64,000 nt of DNA from Streptosporangium saharense. Its GTDB lineage: Bacteria > Actinomycetota > Actinomycetes > Streptosporangiales > Streptosporangiaceae. Positions 50,555-58,775 of this stretch are shown piece by piece. The position numbers and the translations under genes are program-made. The notes beneath the pieces are model-generated. The model had not been told where the DNA came from. It saw only the letters and a list, made by a program, of their open reading frames with translations, and ran no database searches. Within the stretch, counting starts at the first letter, position 1; every line of letters starts with the position of its first letter. The stretch spans positions 1,466,432 to 1,530,431 of the forward strand of contig NZ_JACHJP010000001.1 in the NCBI RefSeq assembly GCF_014203715.1, read 5' to 3'.

Positions 50555-51892
50555 TCAGCGTCCCCGGCTGAGCGATTCGACAGCCCACCTGGCCGCGGCC
50601 AGGGCGTTGCGCGTGATCTCCTCGTCGGGTGGGCCCCCGGAGTTCTGGTACTGGACGGTCAGGAGCAGGTTGTTGACCCGGACGATCACGGTCACCGAGT
50701 AGCTGCCCCCGGTGACCTCGCCGACGACGGCCTCGTTGCCCAGTCCACTGACCGGCCGCAGGGGGGTCTGCGGGCTTCCGTACTTGTTCGTCCGGTGCTT
50801 GGCGGTGTAGGCCACGCTGCCGGCCAGTGACTCGGACGCCTTGTCCGCCGAAGGGAACAGCCGCTCCTCGACGGAGAGCTGGCGCTGGAGGCTGCGGGGG
50901 TCTTTCGAGTTCGCCGTGCCCCAGTGGGGTTCCTCGCCGGTGCCGCTCGGGACGGTCTTCACGCCCAGTTGGTTGAGCTGCTCGGCGGTGAAGAGCCCCC
51001 TGAGGTCAGGCTTCGTGGTGAAGGGCCCGGGGTCCACGTACGGCGCCGCCTCGACGGCGGGCGTGGAGGAGCGGGACACGCCCCAGACCACCCCTCCCGC
51101 GACCGCGAGCACGCAGGCCGCGATCGCCGCGACGACGAGCGGAGACCTGAGCCGGGACCTCGGGGGCTTGGGGGAGACCTGTTCGAGCGCGAGCCGGACC
51201 GAGGTCGCGTCCGGCCGCCGCGCGGGATCGTCCGCCAGCAGGCCCTCGACGATCGGCGCCAGCACCCCGGACCTCGTGGTCATCCCGCCGGTGAACTCGG
51301 AAGGGTCGGTGAGCGGCGAGCCGTCGGCCATCCTGGGGACGGTCTGCGACCCGGTGGTCGGCGCCCTGCCCTCCATGGCGGTGAACAGGGTGGTGCCCAG
51401 GTCCCGCAGCTCGTCGGTCCCCGAGAGACTCAGGATGCCGGTCAGCACGACCCGGCCGTCCGAGGTGAGCACCACGGTGTCGGGGGTCGCGGCCAGGTTG
51501 ACGCCCCGCTCGTGCGCGGCGTTCAGCGCGTCCAGCACCCGCAGGCCCACCTCGGCCGCCCGTTCCTGGGGGAGCGGACCCTCGTGCCTGACGATCTGGA
51601 CCAGCGAACGGCCCGTCACCGCCTCCGCGACCAGCCACATCCGGTCGGGGGCCGAGATCACGTCGTGCAGGGTGGTGACGCCCGGATGCCTGAGGTCGGC
51701 CGCCGCACGGATCTGCCCCAGCAGCCGGTCACGGCCGGGGCCGGGAGGCGGCAGCCGTACCTCGGCGATCGTGACCTCCCTGCCGAGCAGCTCGTCGCGG
51801 GCGCGCCACGAGGTGCCGGTGTGGTCACGGCGTTCGAGCAGCCGGTAACGCCCGGCCAGCAGACCCGGGTCGGGGGACGGCACGTCAGTCAC
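50555..51892 (-). CDS. Membrane pseudokinase, fourth of the kinase operon
   Basis: 445 residues, GTG start overlapping the preceding kinase by 8 bp. The kinase-like part (~1-235) keeps the fold but loses every catalytic motif. The Gly loop is RRDHTGTSW, the VAIK lysine is Ala43 (VTIAEV), HRD is missing in GVNLAATPD, and DFG is GIL (152-154). A transmembrane helix follows (~250-270), then an extracytoplasmic domain related to those of the three upstream genes (ending VTVIVRVNNLLLTVQY). Unlike them it has no C-x-W cysteine: the paired cysteines are replaced. I predict it cannot phosphorylate and may instead bind or regulate the active kinases. Confidence 0.9.
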   Translation of the reverse strand: MTDVPSPDPGLLAGRYRLLERRDHTGTSWRARDELLGREVTIAEVRLPPPGPGRDRLLGQIRAAADLRHPGVTTLHDVISAPDRMWLVAEAVTGRSLVQIVRHEGPLPQERAAEVGLRVLDALNAAHERGVNLAATPDTVVLTSDGRVVLTGILSLSGTDELRDLGTTLFTAMEGRAPTTGSQTVPRMADGSPLTDPSEFTGGMTTRSGVLAPIVEGLLADDPARRPDATSVRLALEQVSPKPPRSRLRSPLVVAAIAACVLAVAGGVVWGVSRSSTPAVEAAPYVDPGPFTTKPDLRGLFTAEQLNQLGVKTVPSGTGEEPHWGTANSKDPRSLQRQLSVEERLFPSADKASESLAGSVAYTAKHRTNKYGSPQTPLRPVSGLGNEAVVGEVTGGSYSVTVIVRVNNLLLTVQYQNSGGPPDEEITRNALAAARWAVESLSRGR

Positions 51893-53393
51893 GGCTGTTC
51901 AGCTCCTCGGCGACGAGCCTGGCGGCGCGCAGACCCCTGGCGCGCAACTCGGGGCTCACCTTCTTCGCCTTCTCCGACAGGTTGACCTCGACCAGCAGGT
52001 TGCTGATCCGGAAGCGGACCACCGTGTGCGCCCGGTCGAGGGCGCCGACGTCGTAGGTGAACGCCTCGGCGCCGACCCGGCTCACGTCGCGCAGCGGGCC
52101 GACCCAGCCGACAGGCGAGGTCCCCTCGTCCGCCTTGATCTTGGCCCGTTCCGAGGAGAAGAACGCGTGGGCGACCTCCGGCGCCGGTTTGCCGGACACC
52201 GGGGTCTTGCGGCTGAACTGCACCCTGAGCGAGGGATCGCTTCCGGCGTCGCTCCAGGCGCAGTACGCCTCGTCGTCCCCCTTCGCCTCCACGGAGAGCG
52301 GCGCGGAGGTCGGTCCGAGCGCGTGGACCTGGGCCTCACCGAGCAGCGAACACGGGTCGGGATCGGCCGCGAACCGCCCCACGCTCGTCCCCGAGGGGGA
52401 GGGCGAGGGTGACGGCGCCGCGGTTCCTCCAGTGGTCAGCAGCACGGCCGCGGTGACCCCGGCCGCCACGACCGCGACCCCGCCGCCGACGAGCCATCCG
52501 GTACGGCCCCGCCCCACCCGGGGGGTTCCCGTGGGCTCGGTGACCGGCTCGGCGGAGGGCGCCAACGGCCCCGGCGGCAACCCCTGCGCCACCCGCTGCA
52601 ACGCCGTACGGAGCACCGCCTCACCGGGCCGCAACCGAGGATCCTTCTCCAGTACGGCCAGCAGCACGGGAGCCAGGTCCCCCGCGTGGGCGGGGAACGG
52701 GGTCGGCTCGGTCAGCACCGCGCCCAGCGTCGCCACCGGGACACCCCGCTGGAACGGCCCCCGCCCCTCCACGGCGGCGTAGAGCGTGGCGCCAAGAGAC
52801 CACAGGTCGGCGGCCGGGCCGTCCCCGCCGCGCAGCCGCTCCGGGGCGATGTAGCCGGGGGAGCCGACCAGCGAGTCCGCCGAGGTCAGTTGGGCGTCCC
52901 CCTCGACCGTCGCGATGCCGAAGTCGGTCAGCAACACCCCGCCGTCGTCGGCGAGCATGATGTTGGCCGGTTTCACGTCGCGGTGCATGATGCCCCTGCC
53001 GTGCGCCAGGGCCAGCGCGTCGAGCACCGCGACGCCGATCGCGGCCACCCGCCGGGGCGGCAACGGCCCCTCCGCGCGGATGACCCGGTCGAGGGAACGG
53101 CCCCTGACGAGGTCCATCACGATCCAGGGGCGCCCCTCCTGGGCGATGACGTCGTGCACCGCCACGATGGACGGGTGACTCAGCCGGGCCGCCGCCCGCG
53201 CCTCGCGGAGGGTGCGCTCACGCGCCTCCGTCCGCTCGGCCTCGGTCAGGTTCCTGCCGAGCAGCACCTCCTTGATCGCCACCTCGCGGTGCAGAAGCTC
53301 GTCCCTGGCCCGCCAGACCACGCCCATCCCGCCCGCGCCGAGCCGGTCGATCGCCCGGTAACGGCCCGCGAGCACGGGTGCCGGGTCAGCCAT
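51885..53393 (-). CDS. Membrane Ser/Thr protein kinase, third of the kinase operon
   Basis: 502 residues, ATG start overlapping the upstream gene by 8 bp. Intact kinase: GAGGMGVVW, VAIKEV, HRDVKPANI, TDFGIA and GYIAPERLRG. One transmembrane helix (~302-322), then an extracytoplasmic sensor-like domain with the pattern DPCSLLGEAQV and a second cysteine in YCAWSD, which I infer form a disulfide as in DUF3558-like lipoprotein domains. It ends with VVRFRISNLLVEVNL. Probably senses a wall or envelope signal and phosphorylates cytoplasmic substrates. Confidence 0.95.
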   Translation of the reverse strand: MADPAPVLAGRYRAIDRLGAGGMGVVWRARDELLHREVAIKEVLLGRNLTEAERTEARERTLREARAAARLSHPSIVAVHDVIAQEGRPWIVMDLVRGRSLDRVIRAEGPLPPRRVAAIGVAVLDALALAHGRGIMHRDVKPANIMLADDGGVLLTDFGIATVEGDAQLTSADSLVGSPGYIAPERLRGGDGPAADLWSLGATLYAAVEGRGPFQRGVPVATLGAVLTEPTPFPAHAGDLAPVLLAVLEKDPRLRPGEAVLRTALQRVAQGLPPGPLAPSAEPVTEPTGTPRVGRGRTGWLVGGGVAVVAAGVTAAVLLTTGGTAAPSPSPSPSGTSVGRFAADPDPCSLLGEAQVHALGPTSAPLSVEAKGDDEAYCAWSDAGSDPSLRVQFSRKTPVSGKPAPEVAHAFFSSERAKIKADEGTSPVGWVGPLRDVSRVGAEAFTYDVGALDRAHTVVRFRISNLLVEVNLSEKAKKVSPELRARGLRAARLVAEELNSRD

Positions 53394-55047
53394 TGGTCTT
53401 CAGGGAGGTGGTGAGCCAGCGGGCGACCTTCTCCGCCCCCGCCGCGATCTGGCCGTCCGCGTCGTCCTTGACACCGCCCCGGCCGTACTCGACCTCCGCG
53501 ATCAGGTTGCTGACCCGGAGGACCACGGTGACCTTGTAGGCCCCGCCGTACAGGTTGAACTTGCTGTAGGAACCGGTGGTGAAGGCCTCCTCGCCGACGC
53601 CCTTCAGGTCCTTCGGGGGCGTGGGTTTGGGGTCGGAGGTGCTCGTCGCGACGTCCTGCCTCTTGCCCGCGAGGTACTGCTTGGCACGCGTCACGCCGGA
53701 GGCGTCCTGCTTCTGGGCGACCAGCCGTACGGTGAGGTCGAACTTCTCGGTGCTCGGCTTGCGCCAGTCCTGCTGGTTGAGCCAGTCGCAGGTGGTGGCC
53801 TCGACCTCGGAGCTGCGGAAACCGGGCACGACCTCGGCGACCTGCTTGTCGTCGAGCAGACCGCACGCCCTGGGCGCCGAGGCGAACAGGGCACCTCCCG
53901 GCCCTGGGACGCGGGCGTCGGCCTCCTCGGTGGGAGCCCCGAGCCGCTGGGAGAGCAGGACGCCGATGGTGACCGCCATGGCCAGCAGCAGCCCACCGGT
54001 CAATCCCACGATCGGGCGGGGGACGAGCACGCCCGATCGTGGGGTTGGCGTGGCCGGACGCGTGGGGCTCTCCTGGACGGGGACCAGCTCTTGTGAGACG
54101 GGCTGTTGGGGTTGCTGCGGTGGTTGGGGTTTCTGGGCCTGGTTCGGGAAGGGGGAGGTGGGGACGGCCTCCTCGGACGCGGGGGGTGGCTCCTGGGCGG
54201 GTACGGCCTCGTCCTGGGGGCCCGCGGGCGGGACCGGCCCCACTGGGCTCATCGGCTCCACCGGCTGTGGCGGTCCCACCGGCCCTGTCGGCCCCATCGG
54301 CTGTGGTGGTCCCATCGGCTGTGGCGGCCCCGAGCTGAACGGGTCCGAGCTGAACGGGCCGGAGGTGAACGGCCCCGAGGTGAACGCGACCGAGGAGAGA
54401 GGATCGGAGGAGAACGGGTCCGAGGGGAACGAGGAAGCCGGGGGGACCTGCGGAAGATCCGTGGGGAAGGGCGCGGAGGCCGCCCAGGTGGACGGCGGCG
54501 GCGCCACGTCCGCGCGGACCGGCGGCAGCGGGGTGTGGCCGCCGTTGCGCGACAGGTCGAGCAGGGTGTTGCGCAGCACCCCCGGCTCGGGCCGCTGGGC
54601 CGGGTCACCGGAAAGCAGGGCGAACAGTGCCGAACCCAGCGCCCCCGCGTTGTCCAGGGACCCACCGGGTGAGGGCGGACGTCCCTCGACGGCGGTGTAG
54701 AGGGTCGCGCCGAGCGACCACAGGTCGGCTGCGGGCCCCGTCACCCCCTCGGGGGCGGTGAACGCCGGGGAACGCAGGGTGGGCGCGGCGAGGGTGATCC
54801 GGTCGTGGGGACCGACCAGCACCGAGCCAGGCCGTACGTCACCGTGGAGCATCCCCCGGTTGTGCACGGCCACGAGCTGATCCAGCACGGCCAGGCCGAC
54901 GGTCGCGGCCTGCTGCGGGGTCAACGGCCCGAGCCGCTCGACCACCTGCTCCAGGGAGGTCTGTTCGAGCACCGCGGACCCGGGCACGTCCACCGCGTGC
55001 CTCCCCGAACGCCTACCCTGCGAGCCCGGGACGTCTGGACGGTTCAT
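53386..55047 (-). CDS. Membrane pseudokinase lacking the kinase N-lobe, second of the kinase operon
   Basis: 553 residues. ATG overlaps the upstream kinase stop (ATGA). The kinase-like region (~1-185) begins directly in the C-lobe: no Gly loop, no VAIK lysine and no alphaC. HRDVKPAN is HGDVRPGSV (68-76), and DFG is replaced by AAPT (87-90). The APE and alphaF parts (FTAPEG, DLWSLGATLYTAVEG) remain. A long Pro/Ser/Gly linker (~195-350) includes repeats, then a transmembrane helix (~358-380) and an extracytoplasmic domain with cysteines in RACGLL and TCDWLN. The N-lobe loss is real in the frame given: no upstream coding sequence is available because the preceding gene overlaps. Confidence 0.9.
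   Translation of the reverse strand: MNRPDVPGSQGRRSGRHAVDVPGSAVLEQTSLEQVVERLGPLTPQQAATVGLAVLDQLVAVHNRGMLHGDVRPGSVLVGPHDRITLAAPTLRSPAFTAPEGVTGPAADLWSLGATLYTAVEGRPPSPGGSLDNAGALGSALFALLSGDPAQRPEPGVLRNTLLDLSRNGGHTPLPPVRADVAPPPSTWAASAPFPTDLPQVPPASSFPSDPFSSDPLSSVAFTSGPFTSGPFSSDPFSSGPPQPMGPPQPMGPTGPVGPPQPVEPMSPVGPVPPAGPQDEAVPAQEPPPASEEAVPTSPFPNQAQKPQPPQQPQQPVSQELVPVQESPTRPATPTPRSGVLVPRPIVGLTGGLLLAMAVTIGVLLSQRLGAPTEEADARVPGPGGALFASAPRACGLLDDKQVAEVVPGFRSSEVEATTCDWLNQQDWRKPSTEKFDLTVRLVAQKQDASGVTRAKQYLAGKRQDVATSTSDPKPTPPKDLKGVGEEAFTTGSYSKFNLYGGAYKVTVVLRVSNLIAEVEYGRGGVKDDADGQIAAGAEKVARWLTTSLKTNG
54260..54440 (-). repeat. Repetitive linker-coding DNA in the pseudokinase gene
   Basis: Short in-frame units repeat here: an 18-bp-like unit coding PQPMGP/GPVGPP-like steps and 15-bp-like units coding (F/L)(S/T)S(D/G)P. 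The protein product is a Pro/Ser/Gly-rich linker between the kinase-like part and the membrane. Confidence 0.75.
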
Positions 55048-56600
55048 CCTCTCGCCTTCTGTTTGTTCAGCGTTTGCGCGACCCAGGTCGCCGCGGTGTG
55101 GGCGCCCGTCTGGATCGCGGGGCCGTCCTTGGAGCCGTCGACCACCGTGTAGGAGACGTCGAGGACCAGGTTGTCGACGCGGAGGACCACGTGGCTCTGT
55201 TCGAGCCTGCCGGTCTTCCTGTTCTCGTACAGGTCGTAGCCGAACGCCTCGTCACCGGCGGGCTTGACCGTGAGCGGTCCCGTGGTCCTGGCCGAGCGCG
55301 CGCCCGCCCGGATCTCGGACCAGCTCCACCCGATCTGTCCGCTGGGCAGTGTGGCGTTGCGCTGGTTGACGAGGAGTTCGTGGGCCTGGCGTGGGCTCTT
55401 GCCCCACTGCTTGTCGGATACCGGGACGACCTCAAGGCCGATCCCGGGGCTCGTCCACTGGCAGCCACCCCGGTTCGTCTGCTCGCCCGCGCCTTGCACG
55501 GCGGGCAGGAGCCGTTTGACGTCGGCCGCGGAGACCAGGTCGCACATGTTCAGCGGGACGGTGAAGGCGCCCGGCTTCTCGCTGAGCCTGGGTGACCCCT
55601 GCTGTGCCGTACGGCCGAAGGCGAAGTGGGCGACGCCCGTGGTGGCCGCGATGACCGCGACGACCGCGGTGACCTCGACCGCAGCCCACACGAGGGTACG
55701 TCTGCGGTTCGCCTTCGGGGGCGGGGCGCTCTCCTGCGCGGGTTCGTGGGCAGGGACGACGGCCACCTCGGAGCCTGGGCGGCCGAGGGCGACCTCCTGC
55801 AGGACGCGGGCGGCCTCCTCGAAGGAGGGCCGTTCCCCGGCCTCGGGCGCGAGCATCCGCATGAGGAGAGGACCGAGTCGGCCCGCCCGCTCGGGGGGCC
55901 TGGCGGGGTCGGTCAGCACCCGGCCGATGGCCGCGACGGGGCTCTCCGCCGGGTGCGGGGGCATTCCCTCAACGGCGAAGTAGAGCGTGGCGCCCAGGGA
56001 CCACAGGTCGGAGGCGGGGCCGCCGCGCTCACCGCGCAGGCGCTCGGGGGCGATGTAGTTGGGGGAGCCGACCAGGTGGCCGGTGCGTCCCGCGGTCTCC
56101 TCGCCCTCGACGGCCGCGAAGCCGAAGTCGGTCAGTACGGCCCGGCCCGTGCGGGTGAGGAAGACGTTGCTCGGCTTGACGTCCCGGTGCACGACCCCGG
56201 CGGCGTGGGCGGCGGCGAGCGCGCTGAGGATGCCCACGCCTACCCTGGCCGCCTGGTGGACCGGCAGTGGCTGCCGTCTGAGGACGGTCTCCTCAAGGGA
56301 GGAACCGGACAGCAGTTCCATGACGAGCCAGGGACGCTCGTGCTCGATCACCACGTCGTGGACGGTCACGATCGAGGGGTGCTTGAGGCGGGCGGCCAGG
56401 TTGGCCTCCCTGAGCGCGGAGGCACACGCCTCCTGCCGCCTGACGGGGTCGAGGCCCGGCGGGAGCCGTACCTCCTTGACCGCCACGTCACGGCGGAGCA
56501 TCTCGTCGGCGGCGAGCCAGACCGCTCCCGTCTCGCCCTCGGCGAGGGGATTGAGCAGCCGGTAGCGGCCCGCTAGCACTTGAGTGTCTATCCCGCTCAC
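55044..56600 (-). CDS. Membrane Ser/Thr protein kinase, first of the kinase operon
   Basis: 518 residues from the GTG at 56600; an ATG at 56648 would add 16 residues and is possible. The Gly loop is LAEGETGAVW (first Gly replaced by Ala). Other motifs are intact: VAVKEV, HRDVKPSNV, TDFGFA and NYIAPERLRG. One transmembrane helix (~310-330) is followed by an extracytoplasmic domain with cysteines in NMCDLVSAADV and GGCQWTS and a terminal VVLRVDNLVLDVSY. A TATGTT hexamer near 56627 is a possible -10 favouring the GTG. First gene of the four-gene operon. Confidence 0.93.
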   Translation of the reverse strand: MSGIDTQVLAGRYRLLNPLAEGETGAVWLAADEMLRRDVAVKEVRLPPGLDPVRRQEACASALREANLAARLKHPSIVTVHDVVIEHERPWLVMELLSGSSLEETVLRRQPLPVHQAARVGVGILSALAAAHAAGVVHRDVKPSNVFLTRTGRAVLTDFGFAAVEGEETAGRTGHLVGSPNYIAPERLRGERGGPASDLWSLGATLYFAVEGMPPHPAESPVAAIGRVLTDPARPPERAGRLGPLLMRMLAPEAGERPSFEEAARVLQEVALGRPGSEVAVVPAHEPAQESAPPPKANRRRTLVWAAVEVTAVVAVIAATTGVAHFAFGRTAQQGSPRLSEKPGAFTVPLNMCDLVSAADVKRLLPAVQGAGEQTNRGGCQWTSPGIGLEVVPVSDKQWGKSPRQAHELLVNQRNATLPSGQIGWSWSEIRAGARSARTTGPLTVKPAGDEAFGYDLYENRKTGRLEQSHVVLRVDNLVLDVSYTVVDGSKDGPAIQTGAHTAATWVAQTLNKQKARG

Positions 56601-56700
56601 CCCGTTCGCCGTCCCATCGCGGACAGCAACATAGCCACTTAGCGCCATATGAACCAATGAATGAGGACTTGCTGAAACAAAACGTGGTTACGCATGGGCG

Positions 56701-56727
56701 TTGTCCACAGGCGGAGAGTTATCCACA
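56701..56727. promoter_or_regulatory. Two DnaA boxes
   Basis: TTGTCCACA at 56701-56709 and TTATCCACA at 56719-56727 match the bacterial DnaA consensus; the first is the form preferred by Streptomyces DnaA. They are in the same orientation, 18 bp apart start to start. They lie upstream of the kinase operon and the acetyltransferase gene. No dnaA or dnaN is nearby, so this is not the main origin. Confidence 0.75.
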
Positions 56728-56983
56728 GAACGGGATTCGGTGCCGACGGGCGTCGCCGGGCTGGGACATCCTGTCGCCATGGCATCCACGGCAGATCGTC
56801 CGCACCCTGCCCCGAGGGCGTTTTATCCGATTGAGAGTCGGTCCCGAGGGGGTTAGTGTCCGCCTTCCAGATCTTCGAGAGGAAGGAGTGAGATGCGGAT
56901 GTTCACCGACCCGATCACGCGTCCCCGACTTGGGCGGCAGACCGCCTGAGATCCGGGAGGCGCACCGCTTTCTGGAGTTTCAC

Positions 56984-57910
56984 GTGTCCGATCTGTTGTT
57001 CCGTCCGCTCCGGGCGGACGAGTTCCATCTGTTCCACAGCTACGGTCCGCTACCCGCCTCGGGTGTCGGCCTGCGTGCCCGGCCGTTCGAAGAGCTCGGC
57101 TACCGCTCCGGCTGGGTCTGGGTCGCGCTGCGCGGCGACGAGGTGGTCGCGCGTGCGGGCTTCTGGGCGCCGCACGGCTCCGACCGTCCGGGCTTCCTCG
57201 ACTGGTTCGACCCCGGTCACGGTGATGACCGGGTCGAGGTGGGCGCCGCCCTGCTGGAGGCCGCCCACGCCGCCCTGGTGCCCGAGGGGGGCGTACGGCC
57301 CGAATACCACCTGTTCCTGCCCGCGAACTGGCAGGAACGGCCGGACGCGCTGGCCGACGCGACCGACCGGATCGACGCGGCCGAGCGGGTGGGGTGGCGC
57401 AGGGCCGTCGAGCGGCTCAACCTGCGCTGGATCCCCGAGTACGGCCTGCCGCCCCGGTCAACCCGCCTCACCTTCACCCCGGCCGACGACGACGAGACCT
57501 TGCTCGGCCTGCTGGCCAGGGTCACCGAGGGCAGCCTCGACGACTGGGACCGGCGCACCCGCGCCACGAGGGGGGCCATGGAGACCGCGCGGGAGACCGT
57601 CGCGGTGCTCGCGGGGATGGCCGGTGGGCGCTCCCGTTGGCGGCTGGCCCACGACGCCTCCGGGGCCCTGGTCGGCGCCGTGCTGCCGACGCGTAACGAC
57701 AGCTCGGCGACGGTCGGCTACGTCGGGGTCGATCCCGCGCACCGTGGCCACGGCTACGCCGACGACCTGGTCGCCGAGGCGCTGCACATCTTCGCGGCCG
57801 AGGGAGAGTCCCAGGTCAACGACAACACCGATGTGGGAAACGCCCCCATGGCGGCCTCGTTCGCCCGGCTGGGCTACCGCATTACCGGCCACCGGATGAT
57901 CCTCATGTAG
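56984..57910 (+). CDS. GNAT-family acetyltransferase
   Basis: 308 residues from the GTG at 56984 (GGAG upstream). Two GNAT-like halves: the N-terminal one (~1-150) begins SDLLFRPLRADEFHLF. The C-terminal one (~155-308) has the CoA-binding VDPAHRGHGYADDLV motif and the terminal NAPMAASFARLGYRI. Tandem GNAT proteins of this size acetylate small molecules or antibiotics; the substrate is unknown. The frame is open upstream to 56657 but without homology. Confidence 0.85.
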   Translation: MSDLLFRPLRADEFHLFHSYGPLPASGVGLRARPFEELGYRSGWVWVALRGDEVVARAGFWAPHGSDRPGFLDWFDPGHGDDRVEVGAALLEAAHAALVPEGGVRPEYHLFLPANWQERPDALADATDRIDAAERVGWRRAVERLNLRWIPEYGLPPRSTRLTFTPADDDETLLGLLARVTEGSLDDWDRRTRATRGAMETARETVAVLAGMAGGRSRWRLAHDASGALVGAVLPTRNDSSATVGYVGVDPAHRGHGYADDLVAEALHIFAAEGESQVNDNTDVGNAPMAASFARLGYRITGHRMILM

Positions 57911-57922
57911 TCCCGGCCCACT

Positions 57923-57968
57923 CCCGCGCCCCCCACGGTGTCGGCGCCGGCACCGGTGGGGACGCGGG
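57923..57968 (+). terminator. Imperfect hairpin after the acetyltransferase gene
   Basis: Arms of 18 nt (57923-57940 and 57951-57968) pair at about 15 positions around a 10-nt loop. GC-rich, no T-tract. Confidence 0.55.
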
Positions 57969-58018
57969 ATGCGCGAAACCTTCACAATTCATCACCGGTC
58001 ATCTGCACGCGGCCCCCT

Positions 58019-58024
58019 TACGCT
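58019..58024 (+). promoter_or_regulatory. -10 element (TACGCT) of a leaderless response-regulator transcript
   Basis: TACGCT lies 7 nt before the ATG at 58032. TTCACA and TCACCGG direct repeats about 35 bp upstream may be sites for the regulator itself. Confidence 0.5.
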
Positions 58025-58031
58025 GCGAGGC

Positions 58032-58718
58032 ATGACATCCCCTCAACAACGCCGTGTCCTCGTGGTGGAGGACGACGAGACGATCGCGCGGGCCGTCCGA
58101 CACCGGCTGGCGGCCGAGGGCTTCGACGTCCAGGTCGTGGGCGACGGTGAGGGGGCGCTCACGGCCTACGCCAGGACCGGGGCCGACGTGGTGGTGCTCG
58201 ACCGGCTGCTGCCCGGTCTCGACGGACTGGAGGTCTGCCGCAGGATGCAGGCGGCCAGGCCGGTTCCCGTGCTCATGCTGACCGCGCTGGGCGAGGAGAC
58301 CGACCTGCTCGTCGGCCTCGGGGTCGGCGCGGACGACTACATGGCCAAGCCGTTCAGCATGCGCGAGCTGGTCGCACGGGTGCACGCGCTGCTGCGCCGG
58401 GTGGAGCGGGCCTCCCAGCTCGCCGTGGAGGACACGGTCATCCGGGTCGGTCACGTCGAGATCGACACCGCCGAGCGCCGGGTCTACGTGCGGGGTGCCG
58501 AGGCACAGCTCACCAGGACCGAGTTCGACCTGCTGCGCCGCCTCGCGGAACGGCCAGGTCAGGTGTACGAGCGTGAACGGCTGCTCGCCGACATCTGGGG
58601 GTTCTCCGAGGCGGCGGCCACCCGGACGGTCGACAGCCACGTGCGCGCGCTGCGCCGCAAACTCGGCCCCGGCGTGGTCAGGACCGTCCACGGAGTGGGC
58701 TACGCCCTCGTCCGCTGA
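58032..58718 (+). CDS. OmpR-family response regulator
   Basis: 228 residues. Receiver domain with D14-D15, phosphoacceptor D57 in VVVLDRLLPGLDG and K106 in YMAKPFS. C-terminal winged helix (~135-228) with LTRTEFDLLRRLAERPGQVYERERLL and RTVHGVGY. It is followed by the fused kinase gene (57-bp gap), so they form a pair. Confidence 0.95.
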   Translation: MTSPQQRRVLVVEDDETIARAVRHRLAAEGFDVQVVGDGEGALTAYARTGADVVVLDRLLPGLDGLEVCRRMQAARPVPVLMLTALGEETDLLVGLGVGADDYMAKPFSMRELVARVHALLRRVERASQLAVEDTVIRVGHVEIDTAERRVYVRGAEAQLTRTEFDLLRRLAERPGQVYERERLLADIWGFSEAAATRTVDSHVRALRRKLGPGVVRTVHGVGYALVR

Positions 58719-58775
58719 CCCGTCATCCGAAGCTCTCCGAACCGCCATTCACTCGACCACCGGGACGGCCCCCCA

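Noticed and set aside
56701-56727. Chromosomal or plasmid replication origin
   Set aside because: Only two DnaA boxes, no AT-rich unwinding region and no dnaA, dnaN or rep gene. Better described as an isolated DnaA-box pair.
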